Origin: Thermosediminibacterales bacterium
GTDB lineage: Bacteria > Bacillota > Thermosediminibacteria > Koleobacterales > JARRCM01
Reading direction: 5' to 3'
DNA length: 64,000 nt
Assembly (NCBI GenBank): GCA_029982205.1
Contig: JARRCM010000005.1
Location: 23,387 to 87,386, forward strand
Positions within the stretch are counted from its first letter, which is position 1. Every line of letters begins with the position of its first letter. Of this stretch, positions 28,543 to 38,453 are shown one piece after another. The translations under genes and the position numbers were made by a program. Below the pieces are notes generated by a model. It made no database searches. It was given only the letters and a program-made list of their open reading frames with translations, and was not told the origin of the DNA.

Positions 28543-29382
28543 TCAACTTTGCTGATCATCGTTTTTTTCAATAACTTCTTCAAAAGGAAACTCCAATATC
28601 TGATTTTCTTCATCTAGTTTCACTGTTACACTTTCTTTCACGACATTTACATCAACAACTTTACCTTCACCTTCAGGTGTAATAACCCTTTTACCTACAG
28701 CAGGCAGGTTTTCTCTTATTCCTTCATAAACATCACACTCATATTTAAGACAGCACATAAGCCTTCCGCAAAGGCCTGAAATTTTACCAGGATTAAGGGT
28801 AAGATTCTGCTGTTTTGCCATCCTTATTGAAACAGGATCAAATTCCCCTAAAAATGTAGCACAACACAACTGTCTGCCGCAAGGCCCTAAACCGCCCAGC
28901 ATCTTGGCTTCGTCACGCACTCCTATCTGTCGAAGTTCTATTCGGGTTCTGAAAACCGATGCCAGGTCTTTTACCAGCTCACGAAAATCTACACGGCCAT
29001 CAGCTGTGAAGTAAAAAATTATTTTGCTTCTATCGAAAGTATATTCAACATCCACTAGTTTCATATCAAGGCCGTGTTTTTCTATCTTATCAAGACATAT
29101 ATTAAAAGCTTCTTTTGCCTTTTTTTTGTTTTCTAAAACCTGTTGGCGGTCTTGTTCTGTAGCTTTGCGAATAACTTTTTTTAAGGGCAATACCAAATCT
29201 CCTTCCTTGACCTCTTTCGGCCCCACCACAACTTCACCGTATTCCAGCCCCCGGGCGGTTTCTACAATTACATATTCATGTGGTGAAGGATATTTATTGT
29301 TTTGGTAATCTTCCGGATTGCCTGGGTCAAAATAATATATCTTTCCTGCTTTTTTAAATCTCACTCCTACTACTGTGAACAC
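28543..29382 (-). CDS. ricT: PSP1 domain protein RicT (YaaT)
   Basis: 'RIELRQIGVRDEAKMLGGLGPCGRQLCCATFLGEF', 'GKISGLCGRLMCCLKYE'. Confidence 0.95.
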   Translation of the reverse strand: MFTVVGVRFKKAGKIYYFDPGNPEDYQNNKYPSPHEYVIVETARGLEYGEVVVGPKEVKEGDLVLPLKKVIRKATEQDRQQVLENKKKAKEAFNICLDKIEKHGLDMKLVDVEYTFDRSKIIFYFTADGRVDFRELVKDLASVFRTRIELRQIGVRDEAKMLGGLGPCGRQLCCATFLGEFDPVSIRMAKQQNLTLNPGKISGLCGRLMCCLKYECDVYEGIRENLPAVGKRVITPEGEGKVVDVNVVKESVTVKLDEENQILEFPFEEVIEKNDDQQS

Positions 29383-30370
29383 CTTTTTTTAACACCTCCT
29401 GTGTCTTCAGCAACATCTGAGTTAAGGCCAGTGAAATGTTTGCATTTGATTCAACAGCCTTTTTAGTCTTTTTTATATCATCTATTATTTTTAGAAGTTC
29501 CCGTAATTGCAAAGTTTCTGTTTGGGTTCTGATTTCTTCCAGTTTATCAATGTTTATATTTAATGTTTCCGTATTGGCTGCCTTAAATACCATAAGGTCA
29601 CGAAACCATAAAAGAAACATATCCAGAAAAATAAGTGCTTTTTCACGGTTCTGTTGAAACTTTTCCCCCAGAAAAAACGGGTAATCTTCCATAGTTTTTC
29701 TCAATTGATTTGCAGTTTTTATAACTTCTTCTCTAATTTCTTTAAATTCTTCAGAGTGAGCAAGCTTTACAGCCATTTCTAAAGAACCTTTTGAAAACAC
29801 CGATATGATCCTTGCTTCTTCAGAAGTCTTTTTCAAGTTACTGATAAGATAATCTTCGACAATCTTCCTTGGCAACGGTTTAAATTTAATAACCTGTGCA
29901 CGAGAAGTTACGGTAGGAAGAAAAAGATGCTGATTTGTTGTTAAAAGGATAATAACTCCATACAAGGGAGGGTCTTCAAGAGTTTTTAAAAGGCAATTAG
30001 AAGCTTCATCAGTCATTTTGTGGGCTTCCCTGATAATAAAAACCCTTTTATCTGCTTCATAAGGCTTTAAATTTATATCCCTTATGAGTTCACGTATTTG
30101 CTTTATCTTAATTGATGCGCCGTCAGGGCTAATAATAAACACATCAGGATGTATGCCTTTTTCAATCCTTAAACATGTGTTGCAAATACCACATCCATCA
30201 TAAACGGTTTTTTTACAATTCAGCGCCTGGGCAAATGCCACAGCTGTTTTCTGTTTTCCTACACCATCAGGACCAACAAACATATACGCATGTGATGGCC
30301 TCTGTTTTATAAGAGCATTTTGTAAACTCTTTAAGGCGTGTTCCTGACCAATAATATCCTTAAAAGGCAT
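29354..30370 (-). CDS. holB: DNA polymerase III subunit delta'
   Basis: 'IIGQEHALKSLQNALIKQRPSHAYMFVGPDGVGKQKTA', zinc module 'CKKTVYDGCGICNTC'; adjacent to ricT. Confidence 0.93.
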   Translation of the reverse strand: MPFKDIIGQEHALKSLQNALIKQRPSHAYMFVGPDGVGKQKTAVAFAQALNCKKTVYDGCGICNTCLRIEKGIHPDVFIISPDGASIKIKQIRELIRDINLKPYEADKRVFIIREAHKMTDEASNCLLKTLEDPPLYGVIILLTTNQHLFLPTVTSRAQVIKFKPLPRKIVEDYLISNLKKTSEEARIISVFSKGSLEMAVKLAHSEEFKEIREEVIKTANQLRKTMEDYPFFLGEKFQQNREKALIFLDMFLLWFRDLMVFKAANTETLNINIDKLEEIRTQTETLQLRELLKIIDDIKKTKKAVESNANISLALTQMLLKTQEVLKKGVHSSRSEI

Positions 30371-30387
30371 AAATACACCTTCCCGTT

Positions 30388-30837
30388 TTAAACATATAGG
30401 TCTATAAGCAAACCCCTTATCTCATTGATAAGTTCTAAAATTTTTAAAGTGGATTTTTCATTTTCCAGGAGGGCTTCTGTTAAATCCACAAGCTTTTGAT
30501 TCACCTTTTCTATTATAACATAGATTTTTTGTCTGCCTTCATTATCCCAAAAGCGCTTTTGTTTGGTAGAAAACATAGAACTTACGGCTTCATTTAAAAA
30601 CTCATGTATCAATCTTTTATATCTCACAAGTTCTTTAAGTGAAGAAGTGCTCTGTAGTATTTTCCCCTGTTCTTCAATATTTTCCAGCATATTTTGTAAA
30701 TGTTTGTTTGTATGCTCAGTTTGAATCTTAGCCATTTCAGCGGCAAAGCCGGAGGCATGCCGCATTTTTACCCCTGACTCTTTATCATATTCCTGAGAAG
30801 TTAAGCTTTTTAAAGGCATGTCTTTTGATATCTTCAT
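30388..30837 (-). CDS. YaaR family protein (DUF327)
   Basis: 'RYKRLIHEFLNEAVSSMFSTKQKRFWDNEGRQKIYVIIEKVNQKL'; yaaR-holB-ricT synteny. Confidence 0.88.
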   Translation of the reverse strand: MKISKDMPLKSLTSQEYDKESGVKMRHASGFAAEMAKIQTEHTNKHLQNMLENIEEQGKILQSTSSLKELVRYKRLIHEFLNEAVSSMFSTKQKRFWDNEGRQKIYVIIEKVNQKLVDLTEALLENEKSTLKILELINEIRGLLIDLYV

Positions 30838-31025
30838 AACCGCACCTCTTATTTCTGTATCTCATCAGCATTTACATACCTCTTAAATGCCGTTCTCGAC
30901 ATTGGCAAGGCTCGTACGTCTTCCTCCGATTATTGCTGATTGTGTAATATTATATGTGCAATACTGTATATTAATGATATTCTTCACAAAAATGTTTTTC
31001 CCTTTAATTTAATACCCCCTTTTAT

Positions 31026-32210
31026 TTATGCCTTTGGGTTGTTTTTTGTAAAACGCTCTAAAGCCAACCGACTAACGTCCATGAAAGTTTTTCCATCAAC
31101 AATCAGGTCTGACACAATTTTCCCTGTTACAGGTGACAGTGCTATTCCATCCCCTTCATGCCCTGCAGCAACAAAAAAGCCTTCAATACCCTCTACAGGC
31201 CCAATAATGGGCAGCCCATCGGGTGTATAAGGTCTTAATCCTGCAAACATGCGTATTATGTTCATACCCTTCAACCCGGGGACAAGCCTTGTGGCGTTCT
31301 TCAGTATCTCCTTCAAGCCTGTTCTGGTAACATCGGTGTTATAACCCACAAACTCCCGAGTTGCTCCTATCAAAATATTGCCTTTTTGAGTCTGGCTGAG
31401 AGAAAGGCCAACTCCTAATTTTATACCTGGATCACTGGAATTCTTCAAAATATCCGGATTGTACTTTGCTACAATATACCTGGCAGAAAGTACGTCTCCC
31501 ATCACATACGGAGCAACCTCTTCTGTTACAATAATCTGGCCTCGCCTTGGTTTTATTGGGATTGTTAGCCCTATCATTTCTGCGATTTTAGGTGCCCAGG
31601 CTCCTGCACAGTTAATCACAATTTCGCAGTCTATATCTCCCCTGCTGGTTTTAACCCCCTGTATTCTTCCATTTCTTTGTTTTATTCCAACCACTTCGGT
31701 ATGGAGCATAATCCCAGCTCCCTGTTTCCGGGCAGCTTTGGCGAACCCCAGGGTTAATTCAATAGAATTCACATGGGCATCCTGCGGGCTATAGGTAGAA
31801 CCTACAAGATGATGTGAAAGGCCTGGTTGAAGTTTTCGGGCCTGCTTTAAATCCAAAATTTCCACTTCAAGGCCTATCTGCTGCTGTCTTTTAACAAAAT
31901 CTTTCATAATCTCCAATTCTTCTTGTGTTTCAATCAGAATCATCCCACCCGTGTTTTCGTATTCTATGGGGTGTTCCAGCTCCGCTTCAAGGGTTTTGTA
32001 AATTTCTGCGCTTTTCATGGCTAATTGAAGATGAATCCCTGGATTTTTTGACTGTAAAATGATATCCTGGTCACACGCTCCAGAAGCCCCTGAAGCAAGG
32101 TCATTTTTTTCAATAAGCACAACCTCTTTGCCTCGTTTGGTTAGATAATAAGCTATCGAAGTTCCTATAACTCCTCCTCCGATTATCACAATCTCACTCG
32201 TCTTTTTCAC
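31026..32210 (-). CDS. DadA-like FAD-dependent oxidoreductase (cluster 2 catalytic subunit)
   Basis: 'EIVIIGGGVIGTSIAYYLTKRGKEVVLIEKNDLASGASGACDQDIILQSKNPGI'; paralog of 7605..8792. Confidence 0.86.
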   Translation of the reverse strand: MKKTSEIVIIGGGVIGTSIAYYLTKRGKEVVLIEKNDLASGASGACDQDIILQSKNPGIHLQLAMKSAEIYKTLEAELEHPIEYENTGGMILIETQEELEIMKDFVKRQQQIGLEVEILDLKQARKLQPGLSHHLVGSTYSPQDAHVNSIELTLGFAKAARKQGAGIMLHTEVVGIKQRNGRIQGVKTSRGDIDCEIVINCAGAWAPKIAEMIGLTIPIKPRRGQIIVTEEVAPYVMGDVLSARYIVAKYNPDILKNSSDPGIKLGVGLSLSQTQKGNILIGATREFVGYNTDVTRTGLKEILKNATRLVPGLKGMNIIRMFAGLRPYTPDGLPIIGPVEGIEGFFVAAGHEGDGIALSPVTGKIVSDLIVDGKTFMDVSRLALERFTKNNPKA

Positions 32211-32485
32211 GAATCTTCCCCCTTTATAACCTCTTCAATTTTTAAAGTTCTTACAGGGGGTCTTGTTCCGGGTTTTAATTCCTTGATGTCAGTTACTTCA
32301 GCCAGCATCTTTTCAATAAGCCTGCGGCAGGTCCTCCCCTGACACAATCCCATGGTTGCATGGGTTCTGTTCTTTACGCCTTTGATGGTCCTCGCACCAT
32401 CAGCTATAGCTTCCAAAATCTCTTCCCGGGTGACTTCCTGACAGCGACATATATAAACAGGTTTTTTCTCTTTCATTAACCTCAC
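32207..32485 (-). CDS. BFD-like (2Fe-2S)-binding subunit (cluster 2)
   Basis: 'ICRCQEVTREEILEAIADGARTIKGVKNRTHATMGLCQGRTCRR'. Confidence 0.85.
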   Translation of the reverse strand: MRLMKEKKPVYICRCQEVTREEILEAIADGARTIKGVKNRTHATMGLCQGRTCRRLIEKMLAEVTDIKELKPGTRPPVRTLKIEEVIKGEDS

Positions 32486-32997
32486 CTCTTCCTTTCAATG
32501 CTGCGGACTTCCAAGAAATACTTTTTAGGGACTTCAACGGTAACAAGAGCAGTAGCGTCAAATTGTTTCGAATTTCTAATTTTAACTACTTTTCCTTCAA
32601 CAACAAACTTCCCTTCTCTATTTACACACCTGACTGTCTCACCTGTTTTAGGCAGAGGATGGTATTCAAAAGGAAACTCTACAAGAGAAGTAGTGTTAGT
32701 GTAGTTTTTATGGACCTTAAAAATTGCAAGACCAGGACACGCCGCAACACAGAGCCCACATCCTGTACACTTTTCTCCATACAGCTTTGGAAGGTTTGTA
32801 ATGGGGCTTCCTACTTCAATGGCTCCAAAAGGGCACACAGTCTCACAAGGATTACACGGTATCTCCTGAACACATTCAATAAAAGCCACCGGGCCCTCTT
32901 CCAACCGATCCGCATCCGGCAAACCAGGAGATGATTTGAGTTCTTCCCATGAAGGAACACCTGTTTTTTTTATTCCTTTAGCCAATATCAGCACCAC
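32482..32997 (-). CDS. 4Fe-4S ferredoxin-type subunit (cluster 2)
   Basis: 'CNPCETVCPFGAI', 'CTGCGLCVAACPGLAI'. Confidence 0.85.
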   Translation of the reverse strand: MVLILAKGIKKTGVPSWEELKSSPGLPDADRLEEGPVAFIECVQEIPCNPCETVCPFGAIEVGSPITNLPKLYGEKCTGCGLCVAACPGLAIFKVHKNYTNTTSLVEFPFEYHPLPKTGETVRCVNREGKFVVEGKVVKIRNSKQFDATALVTVEVPKKYFLEVRSIERKR

Positions 32998-34096
32998 CTT
33001 CCATCATTTCAATCAGTTTGTCTTTTGCATCTCTTCGTTTTTTCCCAAAGGGCCCTGTCCTTAACGTATTTAGCCTTGCCCAAACTTTTTCCTTGAGGTC
33101 TCTGGCTTCCTCTTTGGAATACAGACCCAGGCTTTCTGCACACGCTATACCAGCCAGTCTCCCTTCTTCCATGGCAGAACTTGCCTCCTCTATTCCTGTT
33201 AAATCCCCGGCTGCGTATAGGCCTTTTATGGTTGTTTCCATGTTTCTATCATGTTTGGGAACATGGCCGCCCAGAGAAGGAACAAAAGCAAACTCACATC
33301 CTGCCAGCCATGCAAGTTCAGCTAGAGGGCTGAGGCCCACTGCAATACACACTGTATCAGCTTCTATTAATTTTTCCGTCCCTTTGATGGGTTTCCATTT
33401 TTCATCCAGTCCCACAATGACGGCTCCTTCAACACTGTTTTTCCCTATCACTTCCTGTATAGTGTAAGATGTGTATATTGGAACTCCAGCTCGCCGTATT
33501 TTGCTGGCATGGACTCCATAACCTCCAATTTCAGCTGCAGCTTCTATTAGGGCAATAACATCAGCACCTGCCTGAAGCAGTTGATATGATACGATCAATC
33601 CTACATTTCCGGAGCCTACCATAATGATTTTTTTCCCCGGAAGCACCCTGTGAACATTTATCATGGTCTGAGCTGCTCCCGCCCCCATTACTCCAGGAAG
33701 AGTGCACCCCGGAAAGGCCAGAGCGTTTTCCGAAGCTCCTGTGGCCAGAATAATCCTCTCCGCCTGGATTGCTTTTTCTCTTCCATCAGAGATGTAGCCT
33801 ATAACAAAATCCTTAAAAATGCTATAAACCGGTGAGTCCAGCAAAACTTTCACACCAAGTTTTTCAGTATCTTCAAGAAGTTTTTCTCCAATTCTGAAAC
33901 CTCTGGTTCCTGCCCTGTGTTCTCTCGAACCAAAAAACTTGTGTATCTGTTTAAACAGCTGACCACCCGGCTTATGGTTTTCATCCAAGAGAGTCACCTC
34001 ACCCCCTGCTCGGGCTACCTCAATTGCAGCAGCAAGCCCTGCAGGGCCTGCCCCTATTATGGCTACCTGTGTCTTTTTCATCTGCTTTCCCTCCAT
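32978..34096 (-). CDS. NAD(P)/FAD-dependent oxidoreductase subunit (cluster 2)
   Basis: 'VAIIGAGPAGLAAAIEVARAGGEVTLLDENHKPGGQLFKQIHKFFGS'; paralog of 2561..3736. Confidence 0.87.
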   Translation of the reverse strand: MEGKQMKKTQVAIIGAGPAGLAAAIEVARAGGEVTLLDENHKPGGQLFKQIHKFFGSREHRAGTRGFRIGEKLLEDTEKLGVKVLLDSPVYSIFKDFVIGYISDGREKAIQAERIILATGASENALAFPGCTLPGVMGAGAAQTMINVHRVLPGKKIIMVGSGNVGLIVSYQLLQAGADVIALIEAAAEIGGYGVHASKIRRAGVPIYTSYTIQEVIGKNSVEGAVIVGLDEKWKPIKGTEKLIEADTVCIAVGLSPLAELAWLAGCEFAFVPSLGGHVPKHDRNMETTIKGLYAAGDLTGIEEASSAMEEGRLAGIACAESLGLYSKEEARDLKEKVWARLNTLRTGPFGKKRRDAKDKLIEMMEGGADIG

Positions 34097-34395
34097 TTAC
34101 CAAGACCCTTCTGTGTCTCAATTACCATTCCATCTTCCACCAATGTAACACATGTCCTGACATTCGGAATTCCATTAACGGTCATCACACAGTCGGTACA
34201 CCTTCCTATTGCACAAAACACTCCTCTTGGTTGATTTTTTTTAGGTGTCTTCCGAAAGACTCTAATTCCTGCAGCCATCAAGGCTGCAGCGATGGGCTCA
34301 CCTTCTATTGCTTTAATTTTTTTTCCATCTACAACAATGGTAACGTTTTCCTTCCTTTTGTCTTCTCCTAATATGGGATGGTGTTTAACTCGCAT
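34078..34395 (-). CDS. (2Fe-2S) plant-type ferredoxin subunit (cluster 2)
   Basis: 'GVFCAIGRCTDCVMTVNGIPNVRTC'. Confidence 0.87.
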   Translation of the reverse strand: MRVKHHPILGEDKRKENVTIVVDGKKIKAIEGEPIAAALMAAGIRVFRKTPKKNQPRGVFCAIGRCTDCVMTVNGIPNVRTCVTLVEDGMVIETQKGLGKWRESR

Positions 34396-34483
34396 GTATC
34401 TCCTTCCCCCCTATTATTAAAAAACGTACATACAGTTTTCAGCCATATTCCCCTGAACTAACAATTTCAATAAACATGACCTC

Positions 34484-35116
34484 TTATTTCTGCATATTGT
34501 CCACAAGAGTAATCAGATGGGCCTCAATTTCTTTATACACCTCTTCAATGCTGTTTTCGGCATTTATAACTTTTATCCTGTCAGGTTCTCTTTCAGCCAG
34601 CATCAAATAACCGTTTTGAACCATCCGGTGAAATTCAAGGTCTTCTGTTTCAATCCTGTCAATTGATTTATTCATCTTTTTTCTCATTATACCGATTTCA
34701 GGCGATATATCCAAAACAAAAGTCAAATCAGGTTTTAAACCAAAAACGGCCAATTCATTTATCTTCTCAATTGTTTTAATGCCAAGGCCTCTGCTTATAC
34801 CCTGGTAAACAATACTTGAATCCAAAAATCTGTCACATATTACTACAAGACCATTTTTAAGTGCGGGTATAATAACCTGTTTTACATGTTGTGCCCTGGA
34901 AGCGGCATAAAGTAATGCTTCAACTTCGGGCTCCATATCGCTGTTGTTTTTATCAAGTAAAAGCCGGCGAATCTCCTCTCCTATAGGGGTGCCTCCGGGT
35001 TCTCTTGTTAGAATAAAATCCATTCCCCGTTTTTGAAAAAAATTTGTAATGAGTTTAATCTGCGTCGTTTTTCCTGAACCGTCAGGTCCTTCAAGGGTTA
35101 TAAAAAAACCTTTCAT
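34484..35116 (-). CDS. tmk: dTMP kinase
   Basis: 'GFFITLEGPDGSGKTTQIKLI', 'LTREPGGTPIGEEIRRLLLD', 'VICDRFLDSSIVYQGISRGLG'. Confidence 0.97.
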   Translation of the reverse strand: MKGFFITLEGPDGSGKTTQIKLITNFFQKRGMDFILTREPGGTPIGEEIRRLLLDKNNSDMEPEVEALLYAASRAQHVKQVIIPALKNGLVVICDRFLDSSIVYQGISRGLGIKTIEKINELAVFGLKPDLTFVLDISPEIGIMRKKMNKSIDRIETEDLEFHRMVQNGYLMLAEREPDRIKVINAENSIEEVYKEIEAHLITLVDNMQK

Positions 35117-36570
35117 TGTAAACTCTCCTCTACTGTTTTAATAGTTTCCAACCGGGTATCTTCCGGGCCGTGAAACTGAATGCCATTTTCCTCCATCTGC
35201 AGAATTAATTCAACGATTTCCGGCGTAATCCGTTCTCCCGGTGCCAGAAGAGGCACCCCGGGCGGATATGGAGCAACCGTCTCTGCACTTATTAAACCTG
35301 CTGCTTTCTTAAGTTCAACCCTCCTTTTATGTGCAAAAAACGCATCCCTTGGTATGATTTCAACTTTAGGGGCAGGATATACCCAGTCAGCTTTGTTAGT
35401 ACTTTCAACGGTTTTATTCATTCTAGCTATCGACTTAAGCGCATCAATTAAAGCCTCTATTTTATTAGGGTTATCACCACATGTTATTATAAAAAGCAGG
35501 TTGTCCCTATCGGCAAACTCCGGTTGAATTTTGTATTCATTTCTCAAAATATAAGCAACTCGTTTTCCGTTTAATCCCGAATCCCTCACATTTACTGTAA
35601 GTTTGGTATAGTCCGGGACAGCTATAGTAAAATCTCCTATCATAATCTGCGGTGAAAAAAGGCCTGTTATATTGTTGATACGAACCCTGGCGTCTCTAAC
35701 CATCGAAATTATCCTATCAAACTCCCTACGGCCCCGGGAAGAAACAAAAAACCGTGCAGAATCCAATGATGCCATCAGTAAATATGACGGGCTGCTTGAC
35801 TGCAAAACCTGCAGGGCTTTTTTCAGGCGTTCTAAGTCAATCATATTGCCTTTAACATGAAGCCAGCTGCTCTGGGTAAAGGAGCCAAGAATTTTATGTG
35901 GGCTCTGGCAGCATGCGTCTGCTCCTGCCTGCATTGCCGAAACCGCAAAATCTGGATGAAACCCAAGATGAGGGCCGTGTGCTTCATCAACAATTAAAGG
36001 GATATTATGTTCATGAACTATATCTGAAATTGATTTCAAATCATAACATATACCAAAATATGTAGGAGAAACAATAAAAAGCGCCTTTGCTCCAGGGTGT
36101 TTTTTTAACGTTTGTATAAGTGTATGTCTTGAAGGCCCTAGTACAAGCCCTGTTCTTTTATCAATTTCCGGCATCATATAGACAGGTGTTGCACCATTTA
36201 AAATCAAGCCGTTTATGGCCGAGTAATGACAGTTTCTGTCAATAACAACCTCCTCCCCCGGGCCGGCAGCCGCCATCAACATTGCTTCTACCCCTGTAGT
36301 AGCACCGTTTACAAGAAAAAACGAACGATCACTGCCATATACCTCAGAAAGCAGTTCTTGAGCTTTCATTATGGCCGCTTTGGGGTTATGTAAATCATCA
36401 AGACCATCAACTTCAGTCAGGTCATATAAAAAGACGTTTTTACCAAAAATATCTTTGATTGTTTTTTCTGCACCTTTCCCACCTTTGTGGCCCGGAGTAT
36501 GAAACCTCAACATGTTTTTTTTGTTATATTCTAGTAGTGCTTCAATCAGCGGAATATTATTATGTTTCAA
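35113..36570 (-). CDS. PLP-dependent Orn/Lys/Arg decarboxylase-family protein (YaaO/SpeA type)
   Basis: 'RFHTPGHKGGKG', 'FFLVNGATTGVEAMLMAA', 'DEAHGPHLGFH', 'QSPHKILGSFTQSSWLH'. Confidence 0.92.
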   Translation of the reverse strand: MKHNNIPLIEALLEYNKKNMLRFHTPGHKGGKGAEKTIKDIFGKNVFLYDLTEVDGLDDLHNPKAAIMKAQELLSEVYGSDRSFFLVNGATTGVEAMLMAAAGPGEEVVIDRNCHYSAINGLILNGATPVYMMPEIDKRTGLVLGPSRHTLIQTLKKHPGAKALFIVSPTYFGICYDLKSISDIVHEHNIPLIVDEAHGPHLGFHPDFAVSAMQAGADACCQSPHKILGSFTQSSWLHVKGNMIDLERLKKALQVLQSSSPSYLLMASLDSARFFVSSRGRREFDRIISMVRDARVRINNITGLFSPQIMIGDFTIAVPDYTKLTVNVRDSGLNGKRVAYILRNEYKIQPEFADRDNLLFIITCGDNPNKIEALIDALKSIARMNKTVESTNKADWVYPAPKVEIIPRDAFFAHKRRVELKKAAGLISAETVAPYPPGVPLLAPGERITPEIVELILQMEENGIQFHGPEDTRLETIKTVEESLQ

Positions 36571-36712
36571 AACAAATGTTTCCTCCCTGATTCAAATTTC
36601 TTTGGTCAGTTTTTATATTATTATAGAACACTGAATTGTTTTTTAAAAGACTTCAGAAAATATTTGATCGCATCATTTTAACGTAGCAAAATTTTAAAGA
36701 CAGACTTTGCCC

Positions 36713-37441
36713 TCAATGAACAATGTTGATTTTCAGGGTTTGTGGATACTGGTCAAAAGAGATTAATGTTAAACAAGCCTGCCATCCCGCTGTGGCCCAC
36801 AGATATGCTTTTTCAATGAATACCCCTCTTTTAGCCAGTTCCTTTTGAATCTCCAAATCAACCCTGGTGACACCTGCTTCGGGATGATTCAAAAGGATCT
36901 TTCGGATTCCCATTTGTAAGGCTTCATCTATAAGCTTTAAACTCTCTTCCAAAGAAAGGTGAGAAGTTGCTATACACACATCGCTGTCTCTAATAATCTC
37001 TAAAATCTCCTTCACTTCGGGTTTTATATCCCCTTTTTCATCGAATATCCTCTGTGGTTTAAGGGGTCTTGTTTCCGAATTGGTATTCATGTTGGAATAG
37101 TTGCAGCTTCCATAATGATTCAAGTGGTTTTGAGCTGAAATTGTGGGCATCCATACTACCCTTGCTCCCAATTTTACCGCGCAATCCACAGCATCGGGGT
37201 TAAATCCTCCTACGAAGGAATTCAACACAATGGAACCAATCAATATTTCCCTGCCCAGTCTTCTATTAACCAAATGGGCACGGAAAACAGTGCTGCCTTC
37301 ATGGGCCTTTAAGACAACGGCCCTCATCTCTGCCTTTAAGGCTTCCTGAGCCAGCTGAAAATCATCTACTGTGCGGGGAAACAATCCCGGTCCCGAGTGG
37401 ACATGAATGTCTATGCAGTTCTTGAGGATTTTAGAAGACAA
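36713..37441 (-). CDS. DUF6282-like amidohydrolase-fold protein
   Basis: 'CIDIHVHSGPGLFPRTVDDFQLAQEALKAEMRAVVLKAHEGSTVFRA', 'ARVVWMPTISAQNH'. Confidence 0.7.
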   Translation of the reverse strand: MSSKILKNCIDIHVHSGPGLFPRTVDDFQLAQEALKAEMRAVVLKAHEGSTVFRAHLVNRRLGREILIGSIVLNSFVGGFNPDAVDCAVKLGARVVWMPTISAQNHLNHYGSCNYSNMNTNSETRPLKPQRIFDEKGDIKPEVKEILEIIRDSDVCIATSHLSLEESLKLIDEALQMGIRKILLNHPEAGVTRVDLEIQKELAKRGVFIEKAYLWATAGWQACLTLISFDQYPQTLKINIVH

Positions 37442-37509
37442 ATTATTAACCCTCCCCTATTTCATTACATAAATACTCTTCTGTGTTTGTAGGATAAATA
37501 AATACACTA

Positions 37510-38421
37510 TTAGTGGACCAGAGGTTTATAGAAAAACGTCCTTCTGGAGGATATTAACTTTTCTTGATTAAACCACCAATCAGGTTGGATTGTTTTAAAA
37601 CTTACAATCAGTGCTTCTTCCCTGTCTTTTGAAGCTATCACAGGTTGATCCAATCCATATAGGGGATCCAACGTATATAGTGCACTTCTACCGAGATAAT
37701 TGTTTGAACTTCCTATAAAATTTGAAACAATGGTATACGCCTGTGAACTCATTGTTATTGAATCCCATAGACACATAGCTCCCTCTGGATATCTATTGGT
37801 CGAAATATTTTTATCTATTTTTATTTCCTTCCCAAAATCCCCATTCCAGGCAGAAGGAATAACAATGATATCAGCTCTTTTCACAGCCATTACCCCCGCA
37901 ACCTCCGGAAACGCTGCATCATATCCAATCATCACGCCAATTTTACCTAATTCTGTTGAGAAAACTTTAATTTCATCCCCGGGTTGAGCCCATTGTTTAT
38001 CTAATTCATTTAAATGAGTCTTTCTATATTTTCCTATAACGTCACCTTTAGGGCTTACCAACACTGCAGTATTATAAAGTTTGTCCTTATCCTTCTCAAC
38101 CATACCAAAAACAATATATAATGAGTAATCCTTCGCTATTTCTTTAAAAGTTCTTACAGTAGTACCATTTAAAGTTTCTGTCAGTTTACCGGCTTCTTCC
38201 AAACCCTTAACTGGACCCGTTGTGGCAAGCTCAGGTAAAACTATTAAATTCAATTTTTTATCTTCATTTTTAGCCTTTAAAATTGCATCCTTTATTAATT
38301 TTTTTATCTTAATAATGTTGGCTTCCTTATCATTAATCTCAGGTTCATACTGGAGAATTGCCACAGTTATATTTTTAGGAGTTGTATTTTTCGTATAATC
38401 CCATGATGAAATATAAAACAT
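37510..38421 (-). CDS. Carbon-nitrogen hydrolase (nitrilase superfamily) domain; probably the C-terminal domain of a disrupted two-domain gene
   Basis: 'ITVAILQYEPEINDKEANIIKIKKLI', 'LIVLPELATTG', 'GKYRKTHLNELDKQWAQPG', 'IGVMIGYDAAFPEVA'. Coding-like frame continues upstream of ATG to a TAG. Confidence 0.8.
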   Translation of the reverse strand: MFYISSWDYTKNTTPKNITVAILQYEPEINDKEANIIKIKKLIKDAILKAKNEDKKLNLIVLPELATTGPVKGLEEAGKLTETLNGTTVRTFKEIAKDYSLYIVFGMVEKDKDKLYNTAVLVSPKGDVIGKYRKTHLNELDKQWAQPGDEIKVFSTELGKIGVMIGYDAAFPEVAGVMAVKRADIIVIPSAWNGDFGKEIKIDKNISTNRYPEGAMCLWDSITMSSQAYTIVSNFIGSSNNYLGRSALYTLDPLYGLDQPVIASKDREEALIVSFKTIQPDWWFNQEKLISSRRTFFYKPLVH

Positions 38422-38453
38422 TAATTCTTTGTAAAGTTCGAGTCTTCTCTCCT

